Of a DNA stretch of 64,000 bases, positions 1 through 7,305 are shown one piece after another. Made by a program: the position numbers and the translations under genes. The notes under the pieces are model-generated. The model was not told where the DNA came from. It saw only the letters and a list, made by a program, of their open reading frames with translations, and did not search any database. Position 1 is the first letter of the stretch, and every line of letters starts with the position of its first letter. Origin of the DNA: Psychrobacter glacincola (GTDB taxonomy: Bacteria; Pseudomonadota; Gammaproteobacteria; Pseudomonadales; Moraxellaceae); NCBI RefSeq assembly GCF_904846215.1, contig NZ_CAJGZK010000018.1:1-64000 (forward strand). Direction: 5' to 3'.

Positions 1-337
1 TATCGTCATCGACGCGACAGGGCAGCTTTTTGGGCAGTTCAAACTTGCCAGAATCAACCAGTACGTCTTCTACTTTACGAATAATGCGGCTGGCAGAAGA
101 CTCATGAATACCAAAGTCCATACTGATATGGTATAGCGTTCGGTATTCACGCCAATAAGTAAGGGCCAGTAATATCTTTTCCTCAAGACTAAGCGCACTG
201 GGTCTACCTGATTTGGTCTTAGATACTTCATGCTCTTGCATAGCATCCAGCATTTCATGAAAAGTGGCTTTATGGATGCCAGTATAGCGTTTAAAACCAG
301 CGTCACTTTGTTTGAGTAGCTTATCTATGTTTGGCAT
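1..337 (-). CDS. IS5-family transposase, N-terminal part (cut by window edge)
   Basis: This open frame starts at an ATG (335-337) and runs off the left edge without a stop, giving 112 codons. The protein begins MPNIDKLLKQSD and contains an SGRPSALSLEEKILLALTYW segment followed by HESSASRIIRKVEDVL. That is the helix-turn-helix region placed before the DDE catalytic domain in IS5-type transposases (HTH_Tnp_4 plus DDE_4 layout). The catalytic domain would lie outside the window. It lies next to an IS-like terminus at about 384-402, so the element enters the window from the left. Whether the whole transposase is intact cannot be seen here. Confidence 0.82.
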   Translation of the reverse strand, partial: MPNIDKLLKQSDAGFKRYTGIHKATFHEMLDAMQEHEVSKTKSGRPSALSLEEKILLALTYWREYRTLYHISMDFGIHESSASRIIRKVEDVLVDSGKFELPKKLPCRVDDD

Positions 338-403
338 GGTTCCTAGCCAGTTGTGAGTGTATTAGCTATTTTAATTCCCTCTGCTACTTTTGCAAGAGGT
401 CTA
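338..403 (-). mobile_element. terminal region of the left-edge IS
   Basis: Read on the minus strand, this non-coding stretch upstream of the transposase begins TAGACCTCTTGCAAAAGTAG, a type of terminus recalled from several IS5-group elements. The outer boundary near 402 is inferred. The partner inverted repeat is outside the window, so the end cannot be proven. Confidence 0.5.
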
Positions 404-420
404 ATATTCATTTAGAAATA

Positions 421-471
421 AAGACCACAAAGCCAAGTAATACAAATGACTTGGCTTTGTGGTCTTTTTAA
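421..471. terminator. strong hairpin terminator between IS and DUF4910 gene
   Basis: AAGACCACAAAGCCAAGT (421-438) is perfectly complementary to 449-466 with a 10-base loop. It is followed by five T on the plus strand and by a broken T-run on the minus strand. It probably ends transcription of the minus-strand cassette and insulates it from the transposase. Confidence 0.8.
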
Positions 472-491
472 TCATAAAACGAAAAGCTTTC

Positions 492-1802
492 TTAGACAAC
501 AACACGTAGTAAATCTGCAGCTTTTAAATTGCTAATAACTTCTTCAAGCTCCCATAGTGGGGCGTTAATTTTTTCTGCGATTTCAAGATTGGTATGGTTG
601 CCATCACAATAAACTAAAAAGTTCATCATGTTCTTTACTATTGAACTGCTCTCTTTAGTACTGATGGTCGGATATAAACCGCGCTTACCAAGCTGCGGCT
701 CACAAAGAACCGTAGTACACAGTGTTTCATTCGCTTCAAGGCATTCAATTGAGCGCTTCAATACTTTATAAGCACCAAATAAACCCGTGGGGGTTACCAG
801 CGTTAAATCATCTAAGGAAGTATGATACTCAGGATAGCAGCCGTACTTCGTGCGCATTATTGAGCATAAAGGCAAGTCTATACCACTACTACAATATTGG
901 CGCTCATCACTTTGTCTGTCTAAAAAAGAGTAGCTGACAAAGTCTGGATGAGAGTGCTTTAACACATGAGTGGCGACTGTATCGGCCAGAGTATTGCCCT
1001 CTTTAGAGGGCAGATAGGAATAAGCTCTATCATCACCAACGCAGGAGACATTAAAGCCTGCTACGACATTCTCTTTCATGGTTTTATAGTTACGACTAAG
1101 ATAAGTAATAGAGCCAATAGTCTCTGGAATAATAATAATTCGATAGGTATATTTTCTAGATTCTAAAGATAATAACCATTTTGCAAGGCTCAGGGTCACT
1201 ACAGGACCTGAAAGCTCATTATTTGCCATTGACGGATGACATAGATAGCTGGATATAAATATTTCTTGTTCAGTCTCACCAGGAATAATCAGTTCGCCAT
1301 AAGTCAAGCTACCGTCTTTTAGCTCACTGTCTATATAAACCTTGTAGGTACCAGCGATTAACTTTTCTCTTTCAATTTGAGAAATACAAAAGCCCCATCG
1401 TTCTTTATAATAAGAGGTTATGTACGGAATAGCAGTAGGTTGTTCTGGGAGTGAGTAAAGATGCTCTTGTAGATCCTCTAGAGAAATCTCTTTATCTACG
1501 GGCGTAGAATAGCCTACAACATGTAAGTTGGAAACTTTAAAGTCGCATATTCTATTACCATTAGGATCAATAATATAGGCATCGCTAATATTCCACTCTT
1601 TTGGCACTTCCCAATCGAAACACTTAGTGCCTGTAGGTACTTCAAATGCCTGTAAATTTGTTAGCTCTAAGTCATTTTTTAAAATATTTAGAGATCTACG
1701 AAAACCTTCTCCAGTTATACTTCGACAGATGGGAAAAAGCTTTTCGCAAAGCTGGTACATATCTAGGCCAATATTTTCCGTATTAGAGTTTTTCAATATC
1801 AT
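492..1802 (-). CDS. DUF4910 aminopeptidase-like protein
   Basis: A 436-residue protein with the three-part layout recalled for DUF2172/DUF4910 proteins: an N-terminal region with CRSITGEGFR, a central M28-like metallopeptidase fold, and a C-terminal winged-helix segment (from about residue 375, ending in EEVISNLKAADLL). Candidate metal ligands are in SSYLCHPSMANNELSG, in PETIGS, and in the late EYHTSLDDL motif. Family members often sit in O-antigen or capsule loci, where their substrate is uncertain. The start overlaps the stop of the upstream acetyltransferase gene by 4 bases, so the two are translationally coupled. Transcription would end at the hairpin at 421-466. Activity is not predictable from sequence. 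Confidence 0.85.
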   Translation of the reverse strand: MILKNSNTENIGLDMYQLCEKLFPICRSITGEGFRRSLNILKNDLELTNLQAFEVPTGTKCFDWEVPKEWNISDAYIIDPNGNRICDFKVSNLHVVGYSTPVDKEISLEDLQEHLYSLPEQPTAIPYITSYYKERWGFCISQIEREKLIAGTYKVYIDSELKDGSLTYGELIIPGETEQEIFISSYLCHPSMANNELSGPVVTLSLAKWLLSLESRKYTYRIIIIPETIGSITYLSRNYKTMKENVVAGFNVSCVGDDRAYSYLPSKEGNTLADTVATHVLKHSHPDFVSYSFLDRQSDERQYCSSGIDLPLCSIMRTKYGCYPEYHTSLDDLTLVTPTGLFGAYKVLKRSIECLEANETLCTTVLCEPQLGKRGLYPTISTKESSSIVKNMMNFLVYCDGNHTNLEIAEKINAPLWELEEVISNLKAADLLRVVV

Positions 1803-2572
1803 TCTCCTTCAAGCTCATAAATAATATTATGAGCTCCACGAGTTTTTATAATGTTTGATATAAAATCATAGGCATCTGTAGCTGAGACGACTCTTAGTCC
1901 AAAACCTTCATAGGGTCTAGATCCATAATATAAACCTTCGCTCCACATAAGCTCACCTGCAGGGTTCGAATTGTGTTTAATACCTCGGTCAAGGTAACGA
2001 ACATACATTCCGTAGTCTCTGAGCTCAATGACTCCTAACGAATCAATATAGCTTCCAGTAAATACTTTATGATAGCGATAATCTACCTCGCACATCTCTT
2101 CTATATAATGATAGAAGGTCATACTACCCTTTTCTGGCATATTCAGCACTGCAATTTTACCGCCCATTTCATGCAATAATCCAAGTGGAGAATCTGCACC
2201 AAAACTACTGAAATTATTTACATCTTTAAACTTATTAGACTGTGCTCCAATAACAACGAAAGAATGTATAGGATGACCAGTCCTTATTGCATTAGGATGA
2301 TTTCTAGCTGCTTCAGTTAGAGCTCCCATATGTGAAGGTGTAGTGTTAATATCAAAAGCTACCCCTTTAGTAAAATCATAGTTAAATGTAGGAAACAATA
2401 AAGTTCCCGACTCACCAACAGCACTTATGAAAGAGTCAAGAATATCCTCCGCACTCAATCTAATTCCTAACTTTAGATATTTCTTAAAAACGCCTTTTAT
2501 ACTGCTGTGAATAAGTAAGGTGTCACCTTCTTTCACCCCAGATTTTCTCCATTCAAGTGCTAATTCTTCCAT
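1799..2572 (-). CDS. AAC(3)-fold N-acetyltransferase
   Basis: A 257-residue protein of the Antibiotic_NAT fold. Recognisable features are the N-terminal GDTLLIHSSIKG strand-turn, the GTLLFPTFNYDF segment, and the HPIHSFVVIGAQ motif carrying the His expected in the acetyl-CoA/substrate site. Some members acetylate aminoglycosides. Relatives beside DUF4910 proteins in polysaccharide loci more likely act on amino sugars, so a resistance role should not be assumed. AAGGAAG lies about seven bases before the ATG. It is the first gene of a two-gene minus-strand operon. The IS remnant begins about 20 bases upstream, so the native promoter was probably displaced. Confidence 0.83.
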   Translation of the reverse strand: MEELALEWRKSGVKEGDTLLIHSSIKGVFKKYLKLGIRLSAEDILDSFISAVGESGTLLFPTFNYDFTKGVAFDINTTPSHMGALTEAARNHPNAIRTGHPIHSFVVIGAQSNKFKDVNNFSSFGADSPLGLLHEMGGKIAVLNMPEKGSMTFYHYIEEMCEVDYRYHKVFTGSYIDSLGVIELRDYGMYVRYLDRGIKHNSNPAGELMWSEGLYYGSRPYEGFGLRVVSATDAYDFISNIIKTRGAHNIIYELEGE

Positions 2573-2592
2573 AAAAAACTTCCTTTTGTTTA

Positions 2593-3270
2593 GGGGCTGT
2601 ATAGAATTGGGAAATAGTTGAAAAAAATAAGCAACGCCTTACACTCTTGTTTACCACAATAGAGAAAGAAGGCCTCACTTATGGCTCGTACCATGCTCAC
2701 AGTAGACCATTGGTAAAAGCTGTTATATATATTGCGACAACTCAACATATATAACAAGCCCAATCTAAGACGAACCGTCGAAGCGATGCTGTACTGCATC
2801 CGTGTCGGCTGTCCATGGCGTGACTTACCGCCCTGCTTTGGCAACGGGTCGAGTATATACCACCAATACCGCTATTGGCGTAAAAAAGGTAAATGGCAGC
2901 AACTGATGGCCATAGTGACCGCAAACTATGCTAGCAAATGGTTATTTATATATGGTAGCGTGGTAAAGGCACATCAGCACAGTACAGGCGCCGCTAGTTG
3001 TTGTGATGAAGCCATCGGTACCAACGTTACTGGTAATAGCAGTAAGTTATATCTCGCGGTTGATGCTTATGGTAACCCTGTGCATGTTGAGCTGACAAGA
3101 GTGCAAGTACACGATTCTAAAATGGCTAACGCTCTAATTCAAAGTACCATTAAAAAAGAGACTAAGACAGTGGCTCATGTGACAAGAAAATCCAAAAAAC
3201 GGTGTATATGAGCACTTAAGCAAGTTTTATCCTACACTAGGATTTTTTAGCGTAGACAGGTACAATATCA
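2593..3270 (+). mobile_element. decayed IS5-family element (left end kept, right end lost)
   Basis: The left terminus GGGGCTGTATAGAATT at about 2593 is the kind of end recalled for IS427-type IS5 elements and points toward a plus-strand transposase frame. No reverse-complement partner (AATTCTATACAGCCCC) is present between the broken transposase and folD, so the right end has been deleted. The right boundary given is approximate. Confidence 0.65.
2681..3211 (+). pseudogene. IS5-family transposase remnant
   Basis: Translation from ATG 2681 gives MARTMLTVDHW, then an in-frame TAA at 2714-2716, and then continues in the same frame with KLLYILRQLNIYNKPNLRR. The conserved VGCPWRDLPPCFGNGSSIYHQYRYW block and a catalytic-type KLYLAVDAYGNPVHVEL segment are readable. 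Near the end NALIQSTIKK passes straight into a basic RKSKKR stretch and a stop. The section expected to follow (second catalytic Asp, final Glu) is missing, which suggests an internal deletion. Both the nonsense codon and the deletion make it non-functional. Confidence 0.85.
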
Positions 3271-3306
3271 GTCTCAATTGACGGTCAAAAAGAATTGACC
3301 AAGCAT

Positions 3307-3351
3307 AAGACAGGCATGCAAAAACATTGCAGGCGCTGTCTTTATTTTTTT
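3307..3351 (+). terminator. hairpin plus T-run in folD leader (terminator or attenuator)
   Basis: AAGACAG (3307-3313) pairs with CTGTCTT (3336-3342), with an inner TGCAA/TTGCA stem, and a run TTTATTTTTTT follows directly. It ends only about 25 bases before the folD ATG, too close for a separate downstream promoter with a normal leader. It may be a terminator blocking read-through from the IS side or a conditional attenuator. Confidence 0.55.
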
Positions 3352-3375
3352 ATCGCACCCTCTATTGGAGTTCCT

Positions 3376-4263
3376 ATGTCTATTGCGTCTACTGCCCAAG
3401 AGCCCGCCACGATTTTGGACGGCAAAGCACTTGCTATACAAATAGAACAGCAACTGCGCACGCGCGTGGATGCCATCAAGGATAAAACTGGACGTACGCC
3501 AAGCTTAGCGACGATATTGGTCGGTGACGATCCAGCTTCTGCGACTTACGTGCGTATGAAGGGCAATGCTTGTAAGCGTGTTGGCATGGATTCTATACGC
3601 GTTGAGATGCCAAGTGTGACGACGACAGAGCAGCTGTTGGCTAAGATAGATGAGCTCAATAGCAATCCAGATGTACACGGTATTTTGCTACAGCATCCGG
3701 TACCTGAGCATATCGATGAGCGCGCTTGCTTTGAGCAGATTGACTTGGCAAAAGATGGCGATGGCGTGACTTGTCTTGGTTTTGGTCGTATGGCGATGCA
3801 GCAATCGGCCTATGGCTCATGTACTCCGCAAGGCATTATGCATTTATTAGCGCATCATGGTATTGAGCTGGCAGGTTTGGAGGCGGTCGTCGTCGGGCGT
3901 AGTGCAATATTGGGTAAACCCATGGCAATGATGCTATTGAATGCCAACTGTACGGTAACGATTTGCCATTCAAGAACGCAGGATTTGGCTACTCATATTC
4001 AGCGCGCTGATATCGTGGTTGGAGCAGTGGGCGTGCCTGAATTGATCAAAGCCGATTGGATTAAAGCGGGCGCGGTGGTTATCGATGCAGGCTTTCATCC
4101 GACCGATAATGGCGGCGTCGGCGATATTGAGATGCAGGGTGTGGAAAACATCGCCAGTGCTTATACGCCTGTACCAGGTGGCGTCGGTCCAATGACGATT
4201 AATACCCTTATTCGCCAGACCGTTGATGCTGCTGAAAAAGCTGCCGGTTTAGATAAACGTTAA
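3376..4263 (+). CDS. folD: bifunctional methylenetetrahydrofolate dehydrogenase/cyclohydrolase
   Basis: FolD interconverts 5,10-methylene-THF, 5,10-methenyl-THF and 10-formyl-THF in the cytoplasm, supplying one-carbon units for purines and fMet-tRNA. The 295-residue protein has GDDPAS (50-55), the Y58/K62 catalytic pair in [10 protein letters not shown], the Rossmann motif GRSAILGKP and the C-terminal [10 protein letters not shown] signature. The start is the ATG at 3376, preceded by GGAG at a suitable distance. A TTG-initiated extension to 3295 is rejected because it would translate through the hairpin at 3307-3351 and adds residues unlike the family. Length is normal. Confidence 0.96.
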   Translation: MSIASTAQEPATILDGKALAIQIEQQLRTRVDAIKDKTGRTPSLATILVGDDPASATYVRMKGNACKRVGMDSIRVEMPSVTTTEQLLAKIDELNSNPDVHGILLQHPVPEHIDERACFEQIDLAKDGDGVTCLGFGRMAMQQSAYGSCTPQGIMHLLAHHGIELAGLEAVVVGRSAILGKPMAMMLLNANCTVTICHSRTQDLATHIQRADIVVGAVGVPELIKADWIKAGAVVIDAGFHPTDNGGVGDIEMQGVENIASAYTPVPGGVGPMTINTLIRQTVDAAEKAAGLDKR

Positions 4264-4318
4264 TAAATTAATGAGTCAATGAGTTAATCATAAGAGCACG
4301 GATTGCCGATAGATAAGG

Positions 4319-4358
4319 AGCCTGAGCCTCCACAGTAGACAGTACAAAGACTCAGGCT
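4319..4358 (+). terminator. weak hairpin after folD
   Basis: AGCCTGAG (4319-4326) is complementary to CTCAGGCT (4351-4358) across a 24-base loop. No real T-run follows, so termination is doubtful. It could be an mRNA 3'-end structure between folD and psiE. Confidence 0.3.
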
Positions 4359-4391
4359 AAATCAACCCCTTTACCGTTGATAGGATCTAAC

Positions 4392-4910
4392 ATGGCTAAA
4401 AATAACGTGGGTATTCATGAGCGATTACAAGGTATTGGTAGAGAGTTCGTCGATGTCTCTCATTACATAATCTTATTTTTAATCAGTGTGGTGGTGGTTT
4501 GGACCGCGGGTAAAGAGTTTATTGGGATTATCCAAAAAGGCTCAGCGGACTTAAAAGATATCTTGATGTTGTTTATTTATCTTGAACTGCTAGCCATGAT
4601 TGGTATTTACTTTAAGACCCATCGTCTGCCGGTGCAGTTTTTGATATTTATTGCCATTACGGCTTTGTCACGACATTTGGTGGTCGATGTGCAGGCAGTA
4701 TCAGACTACTTCCATCTGTGGTTACTGGCGACGATTTCTGTGGCTATTATGGTACTGAGTGCCTCTATTGTGGTGCTAACGTGGACGGCAAAAACGTTTG
4801 GTCGTCCAGAAGACAATCTTGATCGGAAGTATGCCAACTTGGCTATCAAGGCGCTTCTTCCTGATAACGCTCAGGCCCCTGATAGTCATACCAAGCATCG
4901 CCGTGAATAA
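4392..4910 (+). CDS. psiE: PsiE-family inner-membrane protein
   Basis: A 172-residue integral membrane protein with four hydrophobic segments, including YIILFLISVVVVWTAG, ILMLFIYLELLAMIGIYF and the late VAIMVLSASIVVLTW. The YLELLAMIGIYFKTHRLPVQFLIFIAITALSRHLVVD core matches the PsiE family (PF06146) as recalled. In E. coli psiE is induced by phosphate starvation, but its biochemical role is unknown. The ATG at 4392 follows AGGAT at a good distance. A TTG start five codons earlier is possible but would place that site inside the gene. It converges on corA, with a terminator and a family A repeat between them. Confidence 0.85.
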   Translation: MAKNNVGIHERLQGIGREFVDVSHYIILFLISVVVVWTAGKEFIGIIQKGSADLKDILMLFIYLELLAMIGIYFKTHRLPVQFLIFIAITALSRHLVVDVQAVSDYFHLWLLATISVAIMVLSASIVVLTWTAKTFGRPEDNLDRKYANLAIKALLPDNAQAPDSHTKHRRE

Positions 4911-4943
4911 TATCCATTACACCTAATTGACGTAGAATGAGCA

Positions 4944-4978
4944 TAAAAAAAGGGTTGCCAATGGCAGCCCTTTTTTAT
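4944..4978. terminator. bidirectional terminator between psiE and corA
   Basis: AAAAAAGGGTTGCC and GGCAGCCCTTTTTT form a stem with one G-U pair and a very short loop, with A-run and T-run flanks in both directions. It fits two convergent genes. Confidence 0.85.
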
Positions 4979-4989
4979 ACTTTCTATTG

Positions 4990-5127
4990 TATAGTTAAAA
5001 TATCTCAAAAACGCTACAGTGCTACTGATATAAATTTTTTGCAGCCTCTGTCTGCGTAGGCACAGCAAGCAAGAAAAATTAATATCAGCAGTACTTGATG
5101 TATCGATATTACTTTTCCCTGACTATA
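4990..5127 (+). repeat. family A palindromic repeat, copy 1 (138 bp)
   Basis: It begins TATAGTTAAAATATCTC and ends TGACTATA. The inner arms around TTTTTTGCAGCCTCTGTC and GCACAGCAAGCAAGAAAAAT can fold into one long imperfect hairpin. The same sequence recurs at 23415 and 62482, and inverted at 36095 and 42930. It ends two bases before the corA stop codon on the facing strand, between convergent psiE and corA. There is no coding capacity. It is best described as a miniature inverted-repeat element. Confidence 0.85.
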
Positions 5128-5129
5128 TA

Positions 5130-6344
5130 TTACAGCCACTTTAATCTCTTAAAGTTGTAATACAAGTAACTACATAAAGTGATGATCACTGCCATAATGA
5201 CAAAGTAAGCGTATTTCCAGTGCAGCTCGGGCATAAAGTCGAAGTTCATTCCGTAGATACCAGCGATGGCTGTAGGCACGGCTAAGATACCAGCCCACGC
5301 TGCAAGCTTACGCACGACTTCGTTCTGTCCCATATTGACCATCGCCATATAGGTATTCATCACCACGCTGAGCATTTCATTAAGACCATTAATAGCATCT
5401 AAAGAGTGCAATAGATGATCATTGACGTCGCGAAAGTAAGGCTTAGCCGCTTGCGAAAACCCTGAGATTAACTCGCTTTTTTTGTGATTGATAAAAAAGC
5501 TACAGATGTCTTGCACTGGTAAAATAATGGCGCGCATATGTACCAGCTGCGACTTGAGCTCATAAAGGTTTTTTAAGGTGCTTTTATCGAACTCATAGGT
5601 AAATACATAGCGTTCCTGCTCGCGCAAGTAGCGACCCAAACGATCGGTAATCGGCATATAGTTATCCACGATAAAATCGAGAATAGCATGCAGTACAAAT
5701 ATCGGTCCCATACGCAGTTTTTCAGGACGACGATTACAGTGCTCGCGCACTGGCGCATAGGAGTTAGAAGGACCATTACGAATCGTAATCAGGTAATTTT
5801 TACCCATAAATATCGCTGTCGTGCCGTAGCGAATGACGTTGTCTTCGAGTTTCGCCGTACGCAACACCACAAATACCATATCGTTGTCGTAGTTTTCAAC
5901 TTTGGCGCGCTGATGGTCGGCAAAAGCATCTTCAATCGCCAGCTCATGTAAGCCAAAAGCTTGTTGAACTTTGATCATGGTTTCTAAACTGGGATCATAA
6001 AGACCCAGCCAAATAAATTGACCGTTATTGCTCAAACAGCGATTGACATCATTCAGCGCTACTTGATCGAGTTTCTCACCGGTTTTACGTGAGTAGGAGT
6101 AACAGCTGACCACTTCATCTGTGCTGCTATTTTCGATATCTTCATAACGCTCAGAGTCTGGGTCATAGACGGTCATGGTCTCGATGCTGTCCTCGACCGT
6201 CGCATCAGAATCGCCATAGATATAGCTGTCATAATTGTCTAAATAGGAGTGCTCGGCTATGACAGCGGTGTCAATAAGACTGACATTAGACTCAGGTGTG
6301 ATACGCGTTGCCGTTTCGACAATCAGGTCATCATCTTGCTTCAT
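5130..6344 (-). CDS. corA: CorA-family divalent-cation channel
   Basis: A 404-residue membrane protein of the CorA Mg/Co channel family. Residues 1 to about 85 are an unusual acidic N-terminal extension rich in D, E, S and T. They are followed by the cytoplasmic alpha/beta domain (WLGLYDPSLETM, ELAIEDAFADHQRAKVENYDNDMVFVVLR), a long helical stalk and two C-terminal membrane helices. The selectivity motif YGMN has GMN at 365-367, at the end of the first membrane helix, followed by FDFMPEL. AAAGGAG precedes the ATG. The substrate could be Mg, Co, Ni or Zn; the symbol denotes the family. Confidence 0.92.
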   Translation of the reverse strand: MKQDDDLIVETATRITPESNVSLIDTAVIAEHSYLDNYDSYIYGDSDATVEDSIETMTVYDPDSERYEDIENSSTDEVVSCYSYSRKTGEKLDQVALNDVNRCLSNNGQFIWLGLYDPSLETMIKVQQAFGLHELAIEDAFADHQRAKVENYDNDMVFVVLRTAKLEDNVIRYGTTAIFMGKNYLITIRNGPSNSYAPVREHCNRRPEKLRMGPIFVLHAILDFIVDNYMPITDRLGRYLREQERYVFTYEFDKSTLKNLYELKSQLVHMRAIILPVQDICSFFINHKKSELISGFSQAAKPYFRDVNDHLLHSLDAINGLNEMLSVVMNTYMAMVNMGQNEVVRKLAAWAGILAVPTAIAGIYGMNFDFMPELHWKYAYFVIMAVIITLCSYLYYNFKRLKWL

Positions 6345-6404
6345 ACCTGCTCCTTTCGTCTAAGTGGGAAATAATATAAAAATAACTTCTGCAACTAATA
6401 TCGG

Positions 6405-6794
6405 TTACAAGGCAAAGCGCTTTAACGTATCAATATCAACTAAGCTTAATAAGCTCTCATGACAGGCTTCTAGTTTTATTTGTGGTGCCATGCCTAAATC
6501 TAAAGCTTCAACCCAGCGTAGTGCGCAAATACACCAGTAGTCACCCGGTTGTAGACCGGCAAAACCGTACTCAGGCAACGGGGTGATTAAATCATTGCCG
6601 CGACTGGCTGAAAAGTTTAAAAACTCGCTGGTCATTTTGGCGCAAACGGTATGTTGACCGACATCATGGTTGCCTGTGTGACAAAAGCCATTGCGATAAT
6701 AGCCGGTAAGCGGATCAAAACAACAGCTGGCTAGGGCAGTGCCAAGCACATTGGTTTGGTTAATAGCTGGGTTTGGGTGATAATCAGACGACAT
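6405..6794 (-). CDS. DUF2237 family protein
   Basis: A 129-residue soluble protein matching the DUF2237 pattern as recalled: NVLGTALASCCFDPLTGYYRNGFCHTG, then HTVCAKMTSEFLNFSASRGNDL, then GFAGLQPGDYWCICALRW. The conserved cysteines and Trp are kept; no function is established for the family. The ATG at 6794 follows GGAAG. A further-upstream ATG (6857) would add 21 residues that do not look like the family. It lies 60 bases upstream of corA on the same strand and could be co-transcribed with it. Confidence 0.85.
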   Translation of the reverse strand: MSSDYHPNPAINQTNVLGTALASCCFDPLTGYYRNGFCHTGNHDVGQHTVCAKMTSEFLNFSASRGNDLITPLPEYGFAGLQPGDYWCICALRWVEALDLGMAPQIKLEACHESLLSLVDIDTLKRFAL

Positions 6795-7305
6795 AAGGCT
6801 TCCAAAATAAAAATATAGGCTAGTGTAGCATGAGTGTACATCTAAGACGTTATTCAACGATAGATACCTATAGATAATAGTTAAACAAAATATTGCCTCG
6901 CTAACGCGATATTTTCTTTATAGAAATACGGTATTCATGAGGATAAATCTACCATACAAAAGATACTTTTTACTGTTATCAGCATAAATTAGATGGCGAT
7001 TGCCGTTAATTGTCACTAGGCGAAGCTTGGCTGCTATGCTAAACTAAAGCATAAAGTGCCTTGATTATTTATCATAGTTTTTTAGCGCACAATTTTAGCG
7101 CATAAAGATACTCGTCTTATCATTCCAACTTATACTATTGCTCACCCTTTTGTGGTTACCCAGTTTGCTTATCAATAATTGGGTCAGTGATGTTGCGCGT
7201 GAAAAATAAAAAGCGCCTGATATCTGTGCAATTGGAAATATAACCTTTAAGTACCGCATCTTTACCGCGCTTTTTGGTAAGCGATACGCCAAACAAGGAT
7301 TTATT
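6795..7305. other. divergent intergenic region, DUF2237 gene / hisZ
   Basis: About 510 bases with no credible gene. The only structure seen is a direct repeat of TTTAGCGCA at 7081-7089 and 7094-7102 (13-base spacing) and a small TATGCT/AGCATA hairpin near 7037. It presumably holds promoters for both flanking genes, but no clear -35/-10 pair stands out. Confidence 0.4.

Noticed and set aside
70..306. 78-codon minus-strand ORF at the left edge
   Set aside because: It is out of frame with the transposase read from 337, whose conserved motifs are clear.
1799..2572. Calling the acetyltransferase an aminoglycoside resistance gene
   Set aside because: The fold is shared, but the coupling to a DUF4910 gene points to polysaccharide metabolism; resistance cannot be inferred from sequence.
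2590..2924. Minus-strand ORFs over the IS remnant (84 and 60 codons)
   Set aside because: They are shadows of the transposase frame on the opposite strand.
3295..3375. N-terminal extension of FolD from a TTG start
   Set aside because: It would be translated through a terminator-like hairpin, and the ATG at 3376 has a good ribosome site and gives the normal length.
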